DNA of 64,000 nucleotides from an uncultured Faecalibacterium sp. (GTDB lineage: Bacteria; Bacillota; Clostridia; Oscillospirales; Ruminococcaceae), in contig CAKSWU010000001.1 of the NCBI GenBank assembly GCA_934513205.1, positions 186,001-250,000 of the forward strand. The letters are read 5' to 3'. The notes under the pieces are model-generated. The model did not search any database. It saw only the letters and a list, made by a program, of their open reading frames with translations, and was not told the DNA's origin. Made by a program: the position numbers and the translations under genes. Positions 39,194 to 48,089 of this stretch are shown piece after piece (position 1 is the first letter of the stretch; each line of letters starts with the position of its first letter).

Positions 39194-40273
39194 ATGAAAA
39201 AACGTGTTGGAATCCTGACCTCCGGCGGCGATTGCCCGGGTCTGAACGCTACCATCCGCGGCGTGGCAAAAGCACTGTACGCCCGCATGGGAGGCAATGT
39301 GGAGATCATCGGCATCCTGAATGGATACAGCGGCCTGATCAATGGCGACTACAAGGAGATGACCGAGGATGATTTCCGCGGCATCCTGACCTTGGGCGGC
39401 ACCATTCTGGGCACCAAACGCACCCCCTTCAAGATGATGCGCGTGGTGGAGAACGACAACGTAGACAAGGTCGCCGCCATGAAAAAGACCTACAAGGAGG
39501 CCAAGCTGGACTGCCTGCTGTGTCTGGGCGGCAACGGCACCCACAAGACCGCCAACCTGCTGTCTGAGGAAGGTCTGAACATCATCGGCCTGCCCAAGAC
39601 CATCGACAACGACATCTACGGCACCGATGTGACCTTTGGCTTCCACACTGCCGTGGACATCGCCACCGATGTCATCGACCGCATCCACACCACCGCAGGC
39701 AGCCACAGCCGCGTGATGTGCATCGAGATCATGGGCAACAAGGCCGGTTGGCTGACCCTGTATTCCGGCGTTGCAGGCGGTGCCGACATCATCCTGCTGC
39801 CGGAGCAGCCCTATGACATCGACCGGGTCTGCGATGCCGTGGAGCGCCGCGCACGGAAGGGTTCCAACTTCTCCATCATCGCGGTGGCAGAGGGTGCCAT
39901 CAACACCGAGGAAGCCCGCATGAAGCGCAAGGACTGGATGGCAAAGCGTGCCGAGGAAGGGTTTGGCACCACCGCCACCAACCGCATCGCACAGGCAGTG
40001 CAGAAAAAGACCGGCATGGAGACCCGCGTGTGCATCCCGGGCCACATGCAGCGCGGCGGCAGCCCCAGTGCCTACGACCGCGTGCTGGCCACGGAATTTG
40101 GCAGCTACGCCGCAAAGCTGGTGGAAATCGAGCGCTATGGCGTCACCGTTGCCATGGTGAACGGGCACGTTACCCAGAACCGTCTGGCAGACATTGCCGG
40201 CAAGACCCGCAATGTTCCGGAGGGCTGCGAGCTGCTCACCGTTGCCCGCCGGATGGGCATCAGTCTGGGCTGA
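39194..40273 (+). CDS. pfkA: 6-phosphofructokinase
   Basis: 359 residues. Phosphorylates fructose-6-phosphate in glycolysis. MKKRVGILTSGGDCPGLNATIRG binds the phosphate donor; LCLGGNGTHKTANLL replaces the GGDGS of Bacillus PFK; LPKTIDNDIYGTDVTFG carries the catalytic Asp with Lys where Bacillus has Gly. The Gly (GGNG)/Lys (PKTIDND) pair is the mixed pattern of group III PFKs, in which both ATP- and PPi-using members are known. The donor therefore cannot be fixed from sequence. Longer than the 320-residue classical enzyme. GAAAGAGGGCTTTTGA precedes the ATG. Confidence 0.94.
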   Translation: MKKRVGILTSGGDCPGLNATIRGVAKALYARMGGNVEIIGILNGYSGLINGDYKEMTEDDFRGILTLGGTILGTKRTPFKMMRVVENDNVDKVAAMKKTYKEAKLDCLLCLGGNGTHKTANLLSEEGLNIIGLPKTIDNDIYGTDVTFGFHTAVDIATDVIDRIHTTAGSHSRVMCIEIMGNKAGWLTLYSGVAGGADIILLPEQPYDIDRVCDAVERRARKGSNFSIIAVAEGAINTEEARMKRKDWMAKRAEEGFGTTATNRIAQAVQKKTGMETRVCIPGHMQRGGSPSAYDRVLATEFGSYAAKLVEIERYGVTVAMVNGHVTQNRLADIAGKTRNVPEGCELLTVARRMGISLG

Positions 40274-40323
40274 GGGGTCCGCACTCCGGGGCTCTCCCCC
40301 TGCAGAACCAACCGTTTCTTCAA

Positions 40324-40364
40324 GCCCTGCCGGCAGCCCGCAAACGGCCCGGCAGGGCCTTTTT
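40324..40364 (+). terminator. Terminator after pfkA
   Basis: GCCCTGCCGG...CCGGCAGGGC stem followed by TTTTT. The remainder of the 40274-40514 gap shows only a leader for pepT. Confidence 0.9.
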
Positions 40365-40514
40365 GGCGCAAGAATCCCCCGGAGGGAGCCAAAGCCGCAG
40401 CCTCCTTTCTTTTTCGCACCCGGATATCCTGCAAAAGGAGTTGTAAATTGCCAAAAAAGAGGGTATGATAGAGAACATGGGAAGTATCCATTGCAGAAAA
40501 AAGGAGCGTGTCCT

Positions 40515-41732
40515 ATGCGTGCCTATGAACGTCTTTTGAATTATGTCCGGGTCCACACCACCTCGGACGAAAACTCTGGTACCCACCCCTCTGCCCAGCG
40601 GGAATTTGACCTTGCCCGTCAGCTTGTGGAGGAAATGAAGAGCCTTGGCATCGAGGATGCCCGGGTGGACGAGCATTGCTACGTCTACGGTTCCCTGCCC
40701 GCCGCCCCGGGCTGCGAGGACAAGCCTGCCCTTGGACTGATCGCCCATCTGGACACCGCCAGCGATGCCAGCGGCGAGAATGTGCAGCCCGTGGTATGGG
40801 AGAACTACGACGGCGGCGATGTGACTCTGCCTGCCACCGGCATGGTGATGAAGTCCTCGGTGTTTCCGTTCCTGCGGTCCATGAAGGGCGAGACCCTCAT
40901 CACCTCCGACGGCACCACCCTGCTGGGTGCCGATGACAAGGCCGGCATTGCAGAGATCCTGACCGCTGTGGAACTGCTGCAGCAGCAGGCTCTGCCCCAC
41001 GGCAGGCTGTGCATCGCCTTTACCCCGGACGAGGAGATCGGCGAGGGCGCCGAGCTCTTCGACATCCCCGGCTTCGGCGCAGACTTTGCCTATACGGTGG
41101 ACGGCGGGGACGCCGGTTCCATCGAGTATGAGAACTTCAACGCCGCGTCCGCCACCGTCACCGTCCACGGCTTCTCGGTCCACCCAGGCACCGCCAAGGG
41201 CACCATGATCAACGCCTCCAACGTTGCCATGGAGTTCCACAACGCGCTGCCGGTCGCGGCCCGGCCCGAGTGCACCGAGGGGCGTCAGGGTTTCTATCAC
41301 CTGTGCCAGATGTACGGTGATGTGACCACCGCAAAGCTGGGCTACATCCTGCGGGACCACGACGCCGCCAAGCTGCAGTTCAAAAAAGACAACATGCTGG
41401 ACATCGCCGCCTTCCTGAACGGAAAATACGGCGATGGCACCGTGGAGGTGGAGATCCGGGACAGCTACCGCAACATGCTGGAAAAGATCCAGCCGCATTT
41501 TCATCTGGTAGAAACCGCCCGCAAAGCCACCCGCATGGCGGGGCTGGAACCGGAGGAGGTCCCGGTGCGCGGCGGCACCGATGGTGCTGTGCTGAGCTGG
41601 AAGGGCCTGCCCTGCCCGAACCTTGGCACCGGCGGCTTCAACTTTCACGGCGTGTGCGAGTGCATCACTGCCGAGCGGATGGACCGCTGCACGGAGATCC
41701 TGCTGAGCATCATCAAACTGTACGCAGAGTAA
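40515..41732 (+). CDS. pepT: Peptidase T (tripeptidase)
   Basis: 405 residues from ATG 40515 (AAAAAGGAGCGTGTCCT upstream). Cytoplasmic M20 zinc aminotripeptidase. Metal ligands appear in GLIAHLDTASDASG (His and Asp), LLGADDKAGIAEIL (bridging Asp), FTPDEEIGEGAELF (Glu-Glu) and, near the end, GGFNFHGVCE (His). VRGGTDGAVLS is the family substrate loop. Single gene with its own terminator. Confidence 0.96.
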   Translation: MRAYERLLNYVRVHTTSDENSGTHPSAQREFDLARQLVEEMKSLGIEDARVDEHCYVYGSLPAAPGCEDKPALGLIAHLDTASDASGENVQPVVWENYDGGDVTLPATGMVMKSSVFPFLRSMKGETLITSDGTTLLGADDKAGIAEILTAVELLQQQALPHGRLCIAFTPDEEIGEGAELFDIPGFGADFAYTVDGGDAGSIEYENFNAASATVTVHGFSVHPGTAKGTMINASNVAMEFHNALPVAARPECTEGRQGFYHLCQMYGDVTTAKLGYILRDHDAAKLQFKKDNMLDIAAFLNGKYGDGTVEVEIRDSYRNMLEKIQPHFHLVETARKATRMAGLEPEEVPVRGGTDGAVLSWKGLPCPNLGTGGFNFHGVCECITAERMDRCTEILLSIIKLYAE

Positions 41733-41776
41733 CTTTCAATCCGCATATTTCATTTCGTAGCGTTTTATGCTGTACC

Positions 41777-41803
41777 GCTCCCCCGAAAGGGGGAGCTTTT
41801 TTG
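41777..41803 (+). terminator. Terminator after pepT
   Basis: GCTCCCCC-GAAA-GGGGGAGC with a stable tetraloop, followed by TTTTTTG. Confidence 0.93.
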
Positions 41804-41877
41804 CAAAACCAGCAGCATCGTGGTCGGGCCGGATACCGACGCGGCAGCTGCTGCTTTCTGTCTAATTCCTCCCCTGT

Positions 41878-41919
41878 AAAAAAGCAAAAGGCAGCGGCCG
41901 CAGCCGCTGCCCTTTGCCG
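41878..41919 (-). terminator. Terminator after trkH
   Basis: Minus strand GGCAAAGGGCAGCGGC/GCCGCTGCCTTTTGC hairpin followed by TTTTTT. Confidence 0.88.
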
Positions 41920-41978
41920 TATAAAACGATTTTTCGCCAAAAAATGCTCCGTGCACCGCAGAGGGCATTCAAGGCTGC

Positions 41979-43361
41979 TCAGCCCACATTGATGTGCCCC
42001 ACCGGCATGATCTTCCGCTTGTTGTCGGCAGGCTTTGCCGTCAGGCTCATTGCCAGTGAGACCGGGCCCACACGGCCCATGAACATGACCAGCATATACA
42101 GCAGCTTTGCACCGCTGTTCAGCTGACCGGTAACGCCCACCGACAGGCCAACCGTGCCAAACGCCGAGCAGGACTCGAAGATGCAGTCAATGACGCTTAC
42201 CGCTTCCGAAGTGTTGTAATAGACCACCACCGCAGACCCAAGGGCTGCCAGCGCGCCAAGAACGATGATGGTCAGCGCGCGGTACACCGTCTTGGACTCA
42301 ATGTGGTGCTCTGCAATGACGCAGTCGTCCCGGCCCTGCGCCACGCTGCGGATAGTCAGGATGATGACCGCGAAGGTGGTCACCTTCACACCGCCGCCGG
42401 TGGAGCCGGGTGCCGCACCGATGAATTGCAGCACGCTCATCAGCAGCTTGGTGACAGGACCGCAGGCGGCAAGGTCGATGGTGTTCATGCCGGCAGTACG
42501 GGTAGACACCGACTGGAACAACGCTGCCATCAGCTTCCCCGGCACAGTCAGCCCGCCCATGCTGTGAGGGTTGTTCCACTCCAGCAGTGCGATGCATGCT
42601 GCGCCGCCAAACCACAAGATCAGCGAGAAGGCCAGCACCACTCTTGCATGGAGGGACAGGCGGCGCTTTTGGCGGTACTGTCCCAGCTCCACCCAGACCA
42701 TAAAGCCCAGACCGCCGGAAACGATCATAAATATGATGACCGCCTGCACATAGTAATTGTTCACATAGGGCGCCAGAGACGAATAGGCCCCAAACCGCCC
42801 GAACAGGTCAAAACCCGCATTGCAGAAGGCCGAGATCGCCGTGAACACGCTGATCCAGATGCCCTCGAACCCAAACTGCGGCACGAAGGCGAACAGCAGC
42901 AGCAGGATGCCGATGCCCTCAAACAGCGCTGCCAGCCCGATGACGATCTTCAGCACCTCTTTGGCCTGCGCGTAGCCGTCTGCCGAGACGCTCTCGCCCA
43001 GCAGGCGCAGATCCCGGAAGCCCATGCGCCGCCGCATCGCCAGCGCAAAAAAGCTGGTCAGCGTGACAAGGCCCAGACCACCCACCTGGATCAGGATCAG
43101 GATCACCGCCTGTCCAAAGCCTGTGAACTGGGTCCATGTGTCCCGCACGATCAGTCCGGTGACACAGGTGGCACTGGTGGCGGTGAACATCGCATCAATG
43201 ATCCCCAGCTGCCCCTGCCTGCTTGCCATCGGTGTTGTCAGCAGCAGGGTGCCCAGTGTGATGACCGCCAGAAAGCTTACACAGATGATCTGCGTGGGGC
43301 TTGCTCCCTTGCGCCTGCGCGCCGGACAGCGGAAGATCCGGTTCCTTTTTATTTTTTTCAT
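41979..43361 (-). CDS. trkH: TrkH/KtrB-family potassium uptake protein
   Basis: 460 residues from ATG 43361, which has AAAGGAG just upstream; longer open-frame starts lack this. About ten membrane helices with four selectivity-filter loops: ATSATCVTGLIV, AISAFCNAGFDLFG, SVSTRTAGMNT and SCSAFGTVGLSVG. Forms the K+ (or Na+/K+) channel-like subunit, normally gated by a cytosolic TrkA/KtrA RCK protein. No such partner gene lies in the window. Single gene with its own terminator. Confidence 0.94.
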   Translation of the reverse strand: MKKIKRNRIFRCPARRRKGASPTQIICVSFLAVITLGTLLLTTPMASRQGQLGIIDAMFTATSATCVTGLIVRDTWTQFTGFGQAVILILIQVGGLGLVTLTSFFALAMRRRMGFRDLRLLGESVSADGYAQAKEVLKIVIGLAALFEGIGILLLLFAFVPQFGFEGIWISVFTAISAFCNAGFDLFGRFGAYSSLAPYVNNYYVQAVIIFMIVSGGLGFMVWVELGQYRQKRRLSLHARVVLAFSLILWFGGAACIALLEWNNPHSMGGLTVPGKLMAALFQSVSTRTAGMNTIDLAACGPVTKLLMSVLQFIGAAPGSTGGGVKVTTFAVIILTIRSVAQGRDDCVIAEHHIESKTVYRALTIIVLGALAALGSAVVVYYNTSEAVSVIDCIFESCSAFGTVGLSVGVTGQLNSGAKLLYMLVMFMGRVGPVSLAMSLTAKPADNKRKIMPVGHINVG

Positions 43362-43448
43362 ATTGCTCCTTTGCACGCAGCAGCTGCCGCCGCGCACTAC
43401 CATTTTCTCGTTTCCTATAGAATACACCTTTTCTGCCGCAGGTTCAAC

Positions 43449-43480
43449 TTGATTTTCGGTTCCGGATGCGGTATTATAAT
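43449..43480 (+). promoter_or_regulatory. Promoter of tRNA-Arg
   Basis: TTGATT, 17-base spacer, TATTAT (overlapping TATAAT at 43475-43480); ends 11 bases before the tRNA. Confidence 0.65.
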
Positions 43481-43490
43481 AAAGTATCTT

Positions 43491-43567
43491 GTCTCCGTAG
43501 CTCAGCTGGATAGAGCGTCCGCCTCCTAAGCGGAAGGCCGTGTGTTCGAATCACATCGGGGACGCCA
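43491..43567 (+). tRNA. tRNA-Arg (CCT)
   Basis: 77 nt including CCA. Acceptor GTCTCCG/CGGGGAC (one wobble), D arm GCTCAGCTGGATAGAGC, anticodon stem TCCGC/GCGGA with loop CTCCTAA (anticodon CCT), T loop TTCGAAT. Confidence 0.96.
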
Positions 43568-43574
43568 GTTTAAG

Positions 43575-43625
43575 AACATGCGAAGGTCGTTTTTCGGCAC
43601 GAAAGACGACCTTCGCATGTTTGTT
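43575..43625 (+). terminator. Terminator after tRNA-Arg
   Basis: AACATGCGAAGGTCGT...ACGACCTTCGCATGTT, a 16-bp perfect stem with a 15-base loop, followed by TGTTGG; unusually long for a tRNA terminator. Confidence 0.75.
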
Positions 43626-43684
43626 GGCATCCGGCACCTGCTGCAGCTTGCCGCCGTGAGTTCCCTTTCTTTTCCACGCAGCAC

Positions 43685-43727
43685 AAAACCTCCTCCTGCA
43701 GTCCCGTGAACTGCAAGAGGAGGTTTT
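43685..43727 (-). terminator. Terminator after the GH112 phosphorylase gene
   Basis: Hairpin AACCTCCTC.TGCAG / CTGCA.GAGGAGGTT with T runs on both strands, so it can serve the minus-strand operon end and the plus strand alike. The 43628-43797 gap shows nothing else. Confidence 0.8.
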
Positions 43728-43797
43728 TGTCATTTGTCTGGTTTTTTACCGTCTGACGGAACTGCGCAGCAAGGTGCGTTTTTACCCTAAAACGGCT

Positions 43798-45960
43798 TTA
43801 GCCGATCTCGTACCACTTGATCTCGTTGGCGTCCAAATGCAGCTCAAAGCTGCTGCCGCCGGTGGTGTAAACGGTGGTGTCCTGCGGCTCGTAGGTGTTG
43901 TTCACCACGCAGTATTTACCGTTCTTGACGTAGGCGTGCACCTCCACGTTGTAGTTGGAACTGAACCATGTATGCAGCTCCTCCTCGCTGTGGGCACTCC
44001 ACAGGATCGCGCGGTACAGGGTGCGGCTGTTGGCAAAGCTGTACGGCACGCCGCTGATGTACACCGCACGCCCCTTGCCAAAGTCGTGGGCAGCCATCTG
44101 CACTTCCTTGTTCCGCTGCACCAGAATTTCGGTGCCCTCAAGGGCGTAGATGTTCTTTTTGCCCTCACCAAAGTCCATGGGCTGGTCGGCGTCCTGCAGG
44201 ATGAAGTGGTCCGGGTGCTCTTCCCAGTTGTATTTGTCGTAGTTCAGGGTGAAGCCGTTCTCTTCCTCCACGCCCAGCACGCTGGCAAGCTGAAGGATAT
44301 GCCCCTGATAGGGGTGGCCGGAGGGCTCGCCTACGCCGATAAAGCCACCTCCGTTCCAGACGAACCGACGGATGGCAGAGGTGATGTCCGCATCCTCCCA
44401 CCAGATGCCGCCGGTGTGGGCAGTGTCGGCATCGCCCACATTGATGATGACATCCAGCTCATCCAGCAGAGCAGGGTCGTTCTTGATGTCCTCAAAGCTG
44501 ATAAACTTCACCTCAAAGGGTGCGCCGGACAGCATCTCAATGACACCGGCGTAGCTGTAATTCTGCTTGTAATACAGGGCGTGGTGCACCATGTGGCAGC
44601 CCCAAGCCCGCATTTTGCCCCAGCAGTTCAGCACGGCAACGCGCTTGACGCAGTAGGGGGTGGTGCCCTTGATGTTCTCGTACAGCTGACGGAACTCGTT
44701 GCAGACGCTTTCCACATAGTCCACAAACTCCGGGAACTGCAAGGCCAGTTTCAGATAGCCGCCATAGCCGATGCGGTCGATGGGCTTGCGCAGGATGGCG
44801 CGGCGTGCGGTGACCCAGTTCTCCTTGGCTTCGCGCACGGGATCGCCGCCTTCATGGAAGGTGTCGGGGAAGAAGTAGGGCAGGAAACGACCCTCGGTGT
44901 ACTTCACGCCCTCGATATCCGAGATCAGGCGCAGGGTGGAGCCGTTGCCCACGCTGCCCACTACGGCATCCAGACCGATGGTCCTGAACTCCGGCATGAA
45001 GGGCTCGGTGCCGATCCAGTGATCGCCGAGGAACATCATGGCTTCACACCCGCACTCGTGGGTGATGTCCACCATCTCCTTGGCAAGCTTTGCCACCTCG
45101 CGGCGCTGGAAGGCCTGAAAATCCCGGAATTCCTTGCTGGGCACCCGGTACTGGTTGTTGTAGTAGCCCTGATCAATGATGTACTCCGGGCGGAACTTGT
45201 AGCCCACCTCCTGCTCGAACTGGTTCAGGATATAGGGGCTGACCGAGGCAGAGTATCCGTACCAGTCCACGAATTTCTCCCGCTTCAGCTCGTCAAAGAT
45301 CAGGGTGAACTGGTGGAAGAAGGTGGTGTAGCGGATGACGTTGACGTAGGGGTGCTCGGCAATAAACTTGCGCAGGCGCTCCATGGAATACTTGTGGGTC
45401 TTGGGCTGACGCACGTCAAAGGTGATCTGGTGCTCGAAGTTGGTCCAGCCGTTGGTGGTGGCGTTGTACATGTGCACCGGGTCCCAGATGAGGTAGGCGA
45501 GGAAACTGACGGTGTATTCGTGGAAGGGCACTGCCTGCACGGTCACGCTGCCGTCGGCGTAACTCCACTGTGCCGGGGGCACGGGCTGCCCGGTGGTGCG
45601 GTCCATGACCTCCCACCAGCGGGTGATGTCGTCGTTGGTGTTCACCTGCATCAGCTCCGGGCTGATGCCCTTCATCAGCGGGATGGTCACGGTGTCGCCG
45701 GGGGCGGTGTAAAAGCCGGTCATGATGTAGCACTGCTGTACCTCGTCCGGGTTTGCCTTTGCCCATGCGTTGTCCTTGCGGGTGGTATAGTAGGTGGAGT
45801 AGATCTTGGCGTCCGCATCCTTGAGCTGCTGCGGGAAGTCGGTGCCGTCGCAGTCGCGGATGGCATCAGCACCCCACTTTTTTAAGATCTCCAGCGTTTC
45901 GGGCACAACGTCCAAGTCTGTGGGAATGGTCACGCGCCCGGTCTTTCTTATTTTATCCAT
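43798..45960 (-). CDS. 1,3-beta-galactosyl-N-acetylhexosamine phosphorylase (GH112)
   Basis: 720 residues, the normal size of family GH112. Phosphorolyses lacto-N-biose I and galacto-N-biose to galactose-1-phosphate plus GlcNAc/GalNAc inside the cell. GRVTIPTDLDVVPETLEILKKWGADAIRDCDGTD at the N terminus and AMMFLGDHWIGTEPF (catalytic Asp region) are diagnostic, followed by a glutamine-amidotransferase-like Rossmann domain (VIINVGDADTAHTGG, GGGFIGVGEPSG) and a C-terminal beta domain. No signal peptide. Last gene of a transporter operon; the kinase for the released hexosamine is encoded on the divergent side. Confidence 0.96.
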   Translation of the reverse strand: MDKIRKTGRVTIPTDLDVVPETLEILKKWGADAIRDCDGTDFPQQLKDADAKIYSTYYTTRKDNAWAKANPDEVQQCYIMTGFYTAPGDTVTIPLMKGISPELMQVNTNDDITRWWEVMDRTTGQPVPPAQWSYADGSVTVQAVPFHEYTVSFLAYLIWDPVHMYNATTNGWTNFEHQITFDVRQPKTHKYSMERLRKFIAEHPYVNVIRYTTFFHQFTLIFDELKREKFVDWYGYSASVSPYILNQFEQEVGYKFRPEYIIDQGYYNNQYRVPSKEFRDFQAFQRREVAKLAKEMVDITHECGCEAMMFLGDHWIGTEPFMPEFRTIGLDAVVGSVGNGSTLRLISDIEGVKYTEGRFLPYFFPDTFHEGGDPVREAKENWVTARRAILRKPIDRIGYGGYLKLALQFPEFVDYVESVCNEFRQLYENIKGTTPYCVKRVAVLNCWGKMRAWGCHMVHHALYYKQNYSYAGVIEMLSGAPFEVKFISFEDIKNDPALLDELDVIINVGDADTAHTGGIWWEDADITSAIRRFVWNGGGFIGVGEPSGHPYQGHILQLASVLGVEEENGFTLNYDKYNWEEHPDHFILQDADQPMDFGEGKKNIYALEGTEILVQRNKEVQMAAHDFGKGRAVYISGVPYSFANSRTLYRAILWSAHSEEELHTWFSSNYNVEVHAYVKNGKYCVVNNTYEPQDTTVYTTGGSSFELHLDANEIKWYEIG

Positions 45961-45999
45961 GGGAAACTCTCCTTTTGCCTCTCTTTGAATCGTAGGGGG

Positions 46000-46188
46000 T
46001 CAATCGTAGGCGGCGTTATACAGCGCCAGCACAGCCAGCAGCAGCGCTACGCCCACCAGCATGATGCCAAGCCCTGCCAGCTGCCCGGTCATTTTCCAGC
46101 CGGACACCACCAGCACCAGTGCCAGTACGAACAGCACCAGCATCAGGATCATGCGCAGGGCAGGATGGTTTTTCCAATATGCTTTCAT
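46000..46188 (-). CDS. 62-residue two-helix membrane protein of the LNB operon
   Basis: MKAYWKNHPALRMILMLVLF starts the first of two hydrophobic helices (about 11-29 and 34-57), joined by a short GWKMTGQ turn. It lies between the ABC permease and GH112 genes, 11 bases after the permease stop, with 39 bases to GH112. Small proteins of this kind recur near sugar ABC transporters in Clostridia. Function unknown; a transporter accessory role is inference. Confidence 0.8.
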   Translation of the reverse strand: MKAYWKNHPALRMILMLVLFVLALVLVVSGWKMTGQLAGLGIMLVGVALLLAVLALYNAAYD

Positions 46189-46199
46189 CGTCTGTCACC

Positions 46200-47096
46200 T
46201 TAACCTTTCAGGCCGCCCACGGTCATGCCCTGCGTCAGCTGCCGCTGCACGCAGATGTACAAAATCAGGGTGGGCAGCATCACCAGCACCAGACCTGCGT
46301 ACATCGTGCCGTACTGGGCGGCGCTCTGCTGCGCCTGCATCAGGTTCAAAAGACCGACCGGCAGGGTGCGGGGTGCCTTGGTGGAGCTCATCAGGGTCAT
46401 GGAGATGATATACTCGTTCCAGAAGGACAGGAAGTTGAACAGGATAATGGTGATGATGGAGGGCTTTGCCATGGGGAAGATGATGCGGGTCATGGTGGAG
46501 AAGTAGCTTGCACCGTCGATATAGGCGGCCTCCTCAAAATCGTGGGGCAGGGTGGCAAAGTAGCCCGACAGCAGGTAGATGGTAAAGGGCAGCGCCGTGG
46601 CGGCGTACACCACCGCCAGCACCACCAGATTGTTCAGCAGAAAGCTGCTGCCGAAGTGGCCTTTCAGCCACACATCGCCGTCCCGCAGCATCAGGAAGAT
46701 GGGCACCACGATGTAGTTCACGTTGATGAACAGGCCCGCCATGAACAGGGTGTTCAGCACCTTGCGCCCTTTGAAGTGGAAGCGGGACAGGCAGTAGGCG
46801 GCGGGCAGGGCAACGATCAGCAGCAGCACCAGCGCCAGCGCGGTGACGATGACGGAATTGAGCATATATTCGCCCATCTTGGCACCGTTCCATGCGTTGA
46901 CAAAGTTCTGCCAGTAGAACCCGGCGGGCAGTGCCCAGGGGTTGCCGTAGAATTCGGCATTCTGCTTGATGGAGGCCATGAACACCCATGCCACCGGCAC
47001 GATGATGGTGACCGCCAGCAGCACCAGCACAAAATAGATGAAAAACTTGTACAGACCTTCCGCAGAGCGGGAAGATTTTTCGGTGGTATTCTGCAT
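46200..47096 (-). CDS. Carbohydrate ABC transporter permease (MalG/AraQ type)
   Basis: 298 residues, six membrane helices, with the EAAYIDGASYFSTMTRIIFPMAKP coupling motif (EAA loop) near 193-216. Partner of the permease upstream. Starts MQNTTEKSSRSAEGL with AAGGAGGGAAGAAG upstream, 12 bases after the first permease. No ATPase gene is in this cluster, so a shared MsmK-type ATPase elsewhere is likely. Confidence 0.94.
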   Translation of the reverse strand: MQNTTEKSSRSAEGLYKFFIYFVLVLLAVTIIVPVAWVFMASIKQNAEFYGNPWALPAGFYWQNFVNAWNGAKMGEYMLNSVIVTALALVLLLIVALPAAYCLSRFHFKGRKVLNTLFMAGLFINVNYIVVPIFLMLRDGDVWLKGHFGSSFLLNNLVVLAVVYAATALPFTIYLLSGYFATLPHDFEEAAYIDGASYFSTMTRIIFPMAKPSIITIILFNFLSFWNEYIISMTLMSSTKAPRTLPVGLLNLMQAQQSAAQYGTMYAGLVLVMLPTLILYICVQRQLTQGMTVGGLKG

Positions 47097-47108
47097 CTTC
47101 TTCCCTCC

Positions 47109-47993
47109 TTAAAATTCCAGCGTATCGCGGTTGGTGACCTTGTTGACACAGGCGGACAGGGCAAACGAGAACAGGAAGATGACCACGCCGATGGCCATAC
47201 TGTAACCATACAGGCCAGCGTCTTTCTGGCTGTACATATAGCTCAGCGCCACATCCGATGCGCCGTTGGGCCCGCCGCTGGTCATGGCCTTGACGAACAG
47301 GAAGGCCATGTTGATGGTGGAGATGATAAAGAAGGTCAGGGTGGTGCGGATATTCGTCCAGATCAGGGGGATGGTGATCTGGAAGAACTGGGTCAGCCGC
47401 CCCGCACCGTCCAGATTGGCGCTCTCGTACAGGCTGATGGGCACGGCAGACATGGAGGCCATATACATGACCATGTAGTAGCCGATGGCCTGCCACACCA
47501 TGGCAAGGATGATGGAGGGAATGACCAGCTTTTCACCCTTCCACAAAATGGGGTCGCTCATGCTGCGGAACAGGCCGATAATACTGTTCAGCATACCGTT
47601 TTCCGGCTTATAGATGGCCGAGAAGATGCCGGAGATGACAACCACGGACAGGATGTTGGGGATGTAGAAGATGATGCGGAAAAAGTTCTGGCCTTTGATC
47701 TTCTCCCGGGTCAGGATGGCGGCAAACACCAGTGCAAAGGCAAAGGTGACAATGGTCACAACCACCACCAGCAGGATCATATTCTGCATGGAGCGGATGA
47801 ACTGGGCATCCTTCAGCAGATGCTGGAAGTTCTCAAGTCCCACAAAAGTCTCGTTGGGAGAATAGGCCCCCCGCTCATACAGACTCATGCGAAACACGTT
47901 GAGGGTGGGCAGGATCATAAAGAGGAAAAACAGGATGGTAGCCGGTGCCACACAGAGGAACACGAACCGTTTGCGGCTTTTATCCGTTCTCAT
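47109..47993 (-). CDS. Carbohydrate ABC transporter permease (MalF/UgpA type)
   Basis: 294 residues, six helices, EAA loop as YESANLDGAGRLTQFFQITIPL near 206-227. N terminus MRTDKSRKRFVFLCVAPATILFF. Predicted to import lacto-N-biose/galacto-N-biose or related host glycan disaccharides with the other permease and binding protein (context inference). A hairpin separates it from the binding-protein gene. Confidence 0.94.
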   Translation of the reverse strand: MRTDKSRKRFVFLCVAPATILFFLFMILPTLNVFRMSLYERGAYSPNETFVGLENFQHLLKDAQFIRSMQNMILLVVVVTIVTFAFALVFAAILTREKIKGQNFFRIIFYIPNILSVVVISGIFSAIYKPENGMLNSIIGLFRSMSDPILWKGEKLVIPSIILAMVWQAIGYYMVMYMASMSAVPISLYESANLDGAGRLTQFFQITIPLIWTNIRTTLTFFIISTINMAFLFVKAMTSGGPNGASDVALSYMYSQKDAGLYGYSMAIGVVIFLFSFALSACVNKVTNRDTLEF

Positions 47994-48037
47994 AGGGGTC
48001 TGACCGCTCCTTTCTTGATCATGTTGCGGTATTGCCC

Positions 48038-48071
48038 AAAAAAAGCGGAGGCGGTAAAAACCGCCCCCGCT
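48038..48071 (-). terminator. Hairpin between the binding protein and permease genes
   Basis: Minus strand AGCGGGGGCGGTTTTTACCGCCTCCGCT followed by TTTTTT. Lying inside the operon, it probably lets binding protein mRNA outnumber permease mRNA. Confidence 0.8.
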
Positions 48072-48089
48072 GGGCAGGGCTTGTCAAAA

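Noticed and set aside
43774..45885. A 703-codon plus-strand open frame
   Set aside because: Complement of the GH112 gene, which has clear family motifs.
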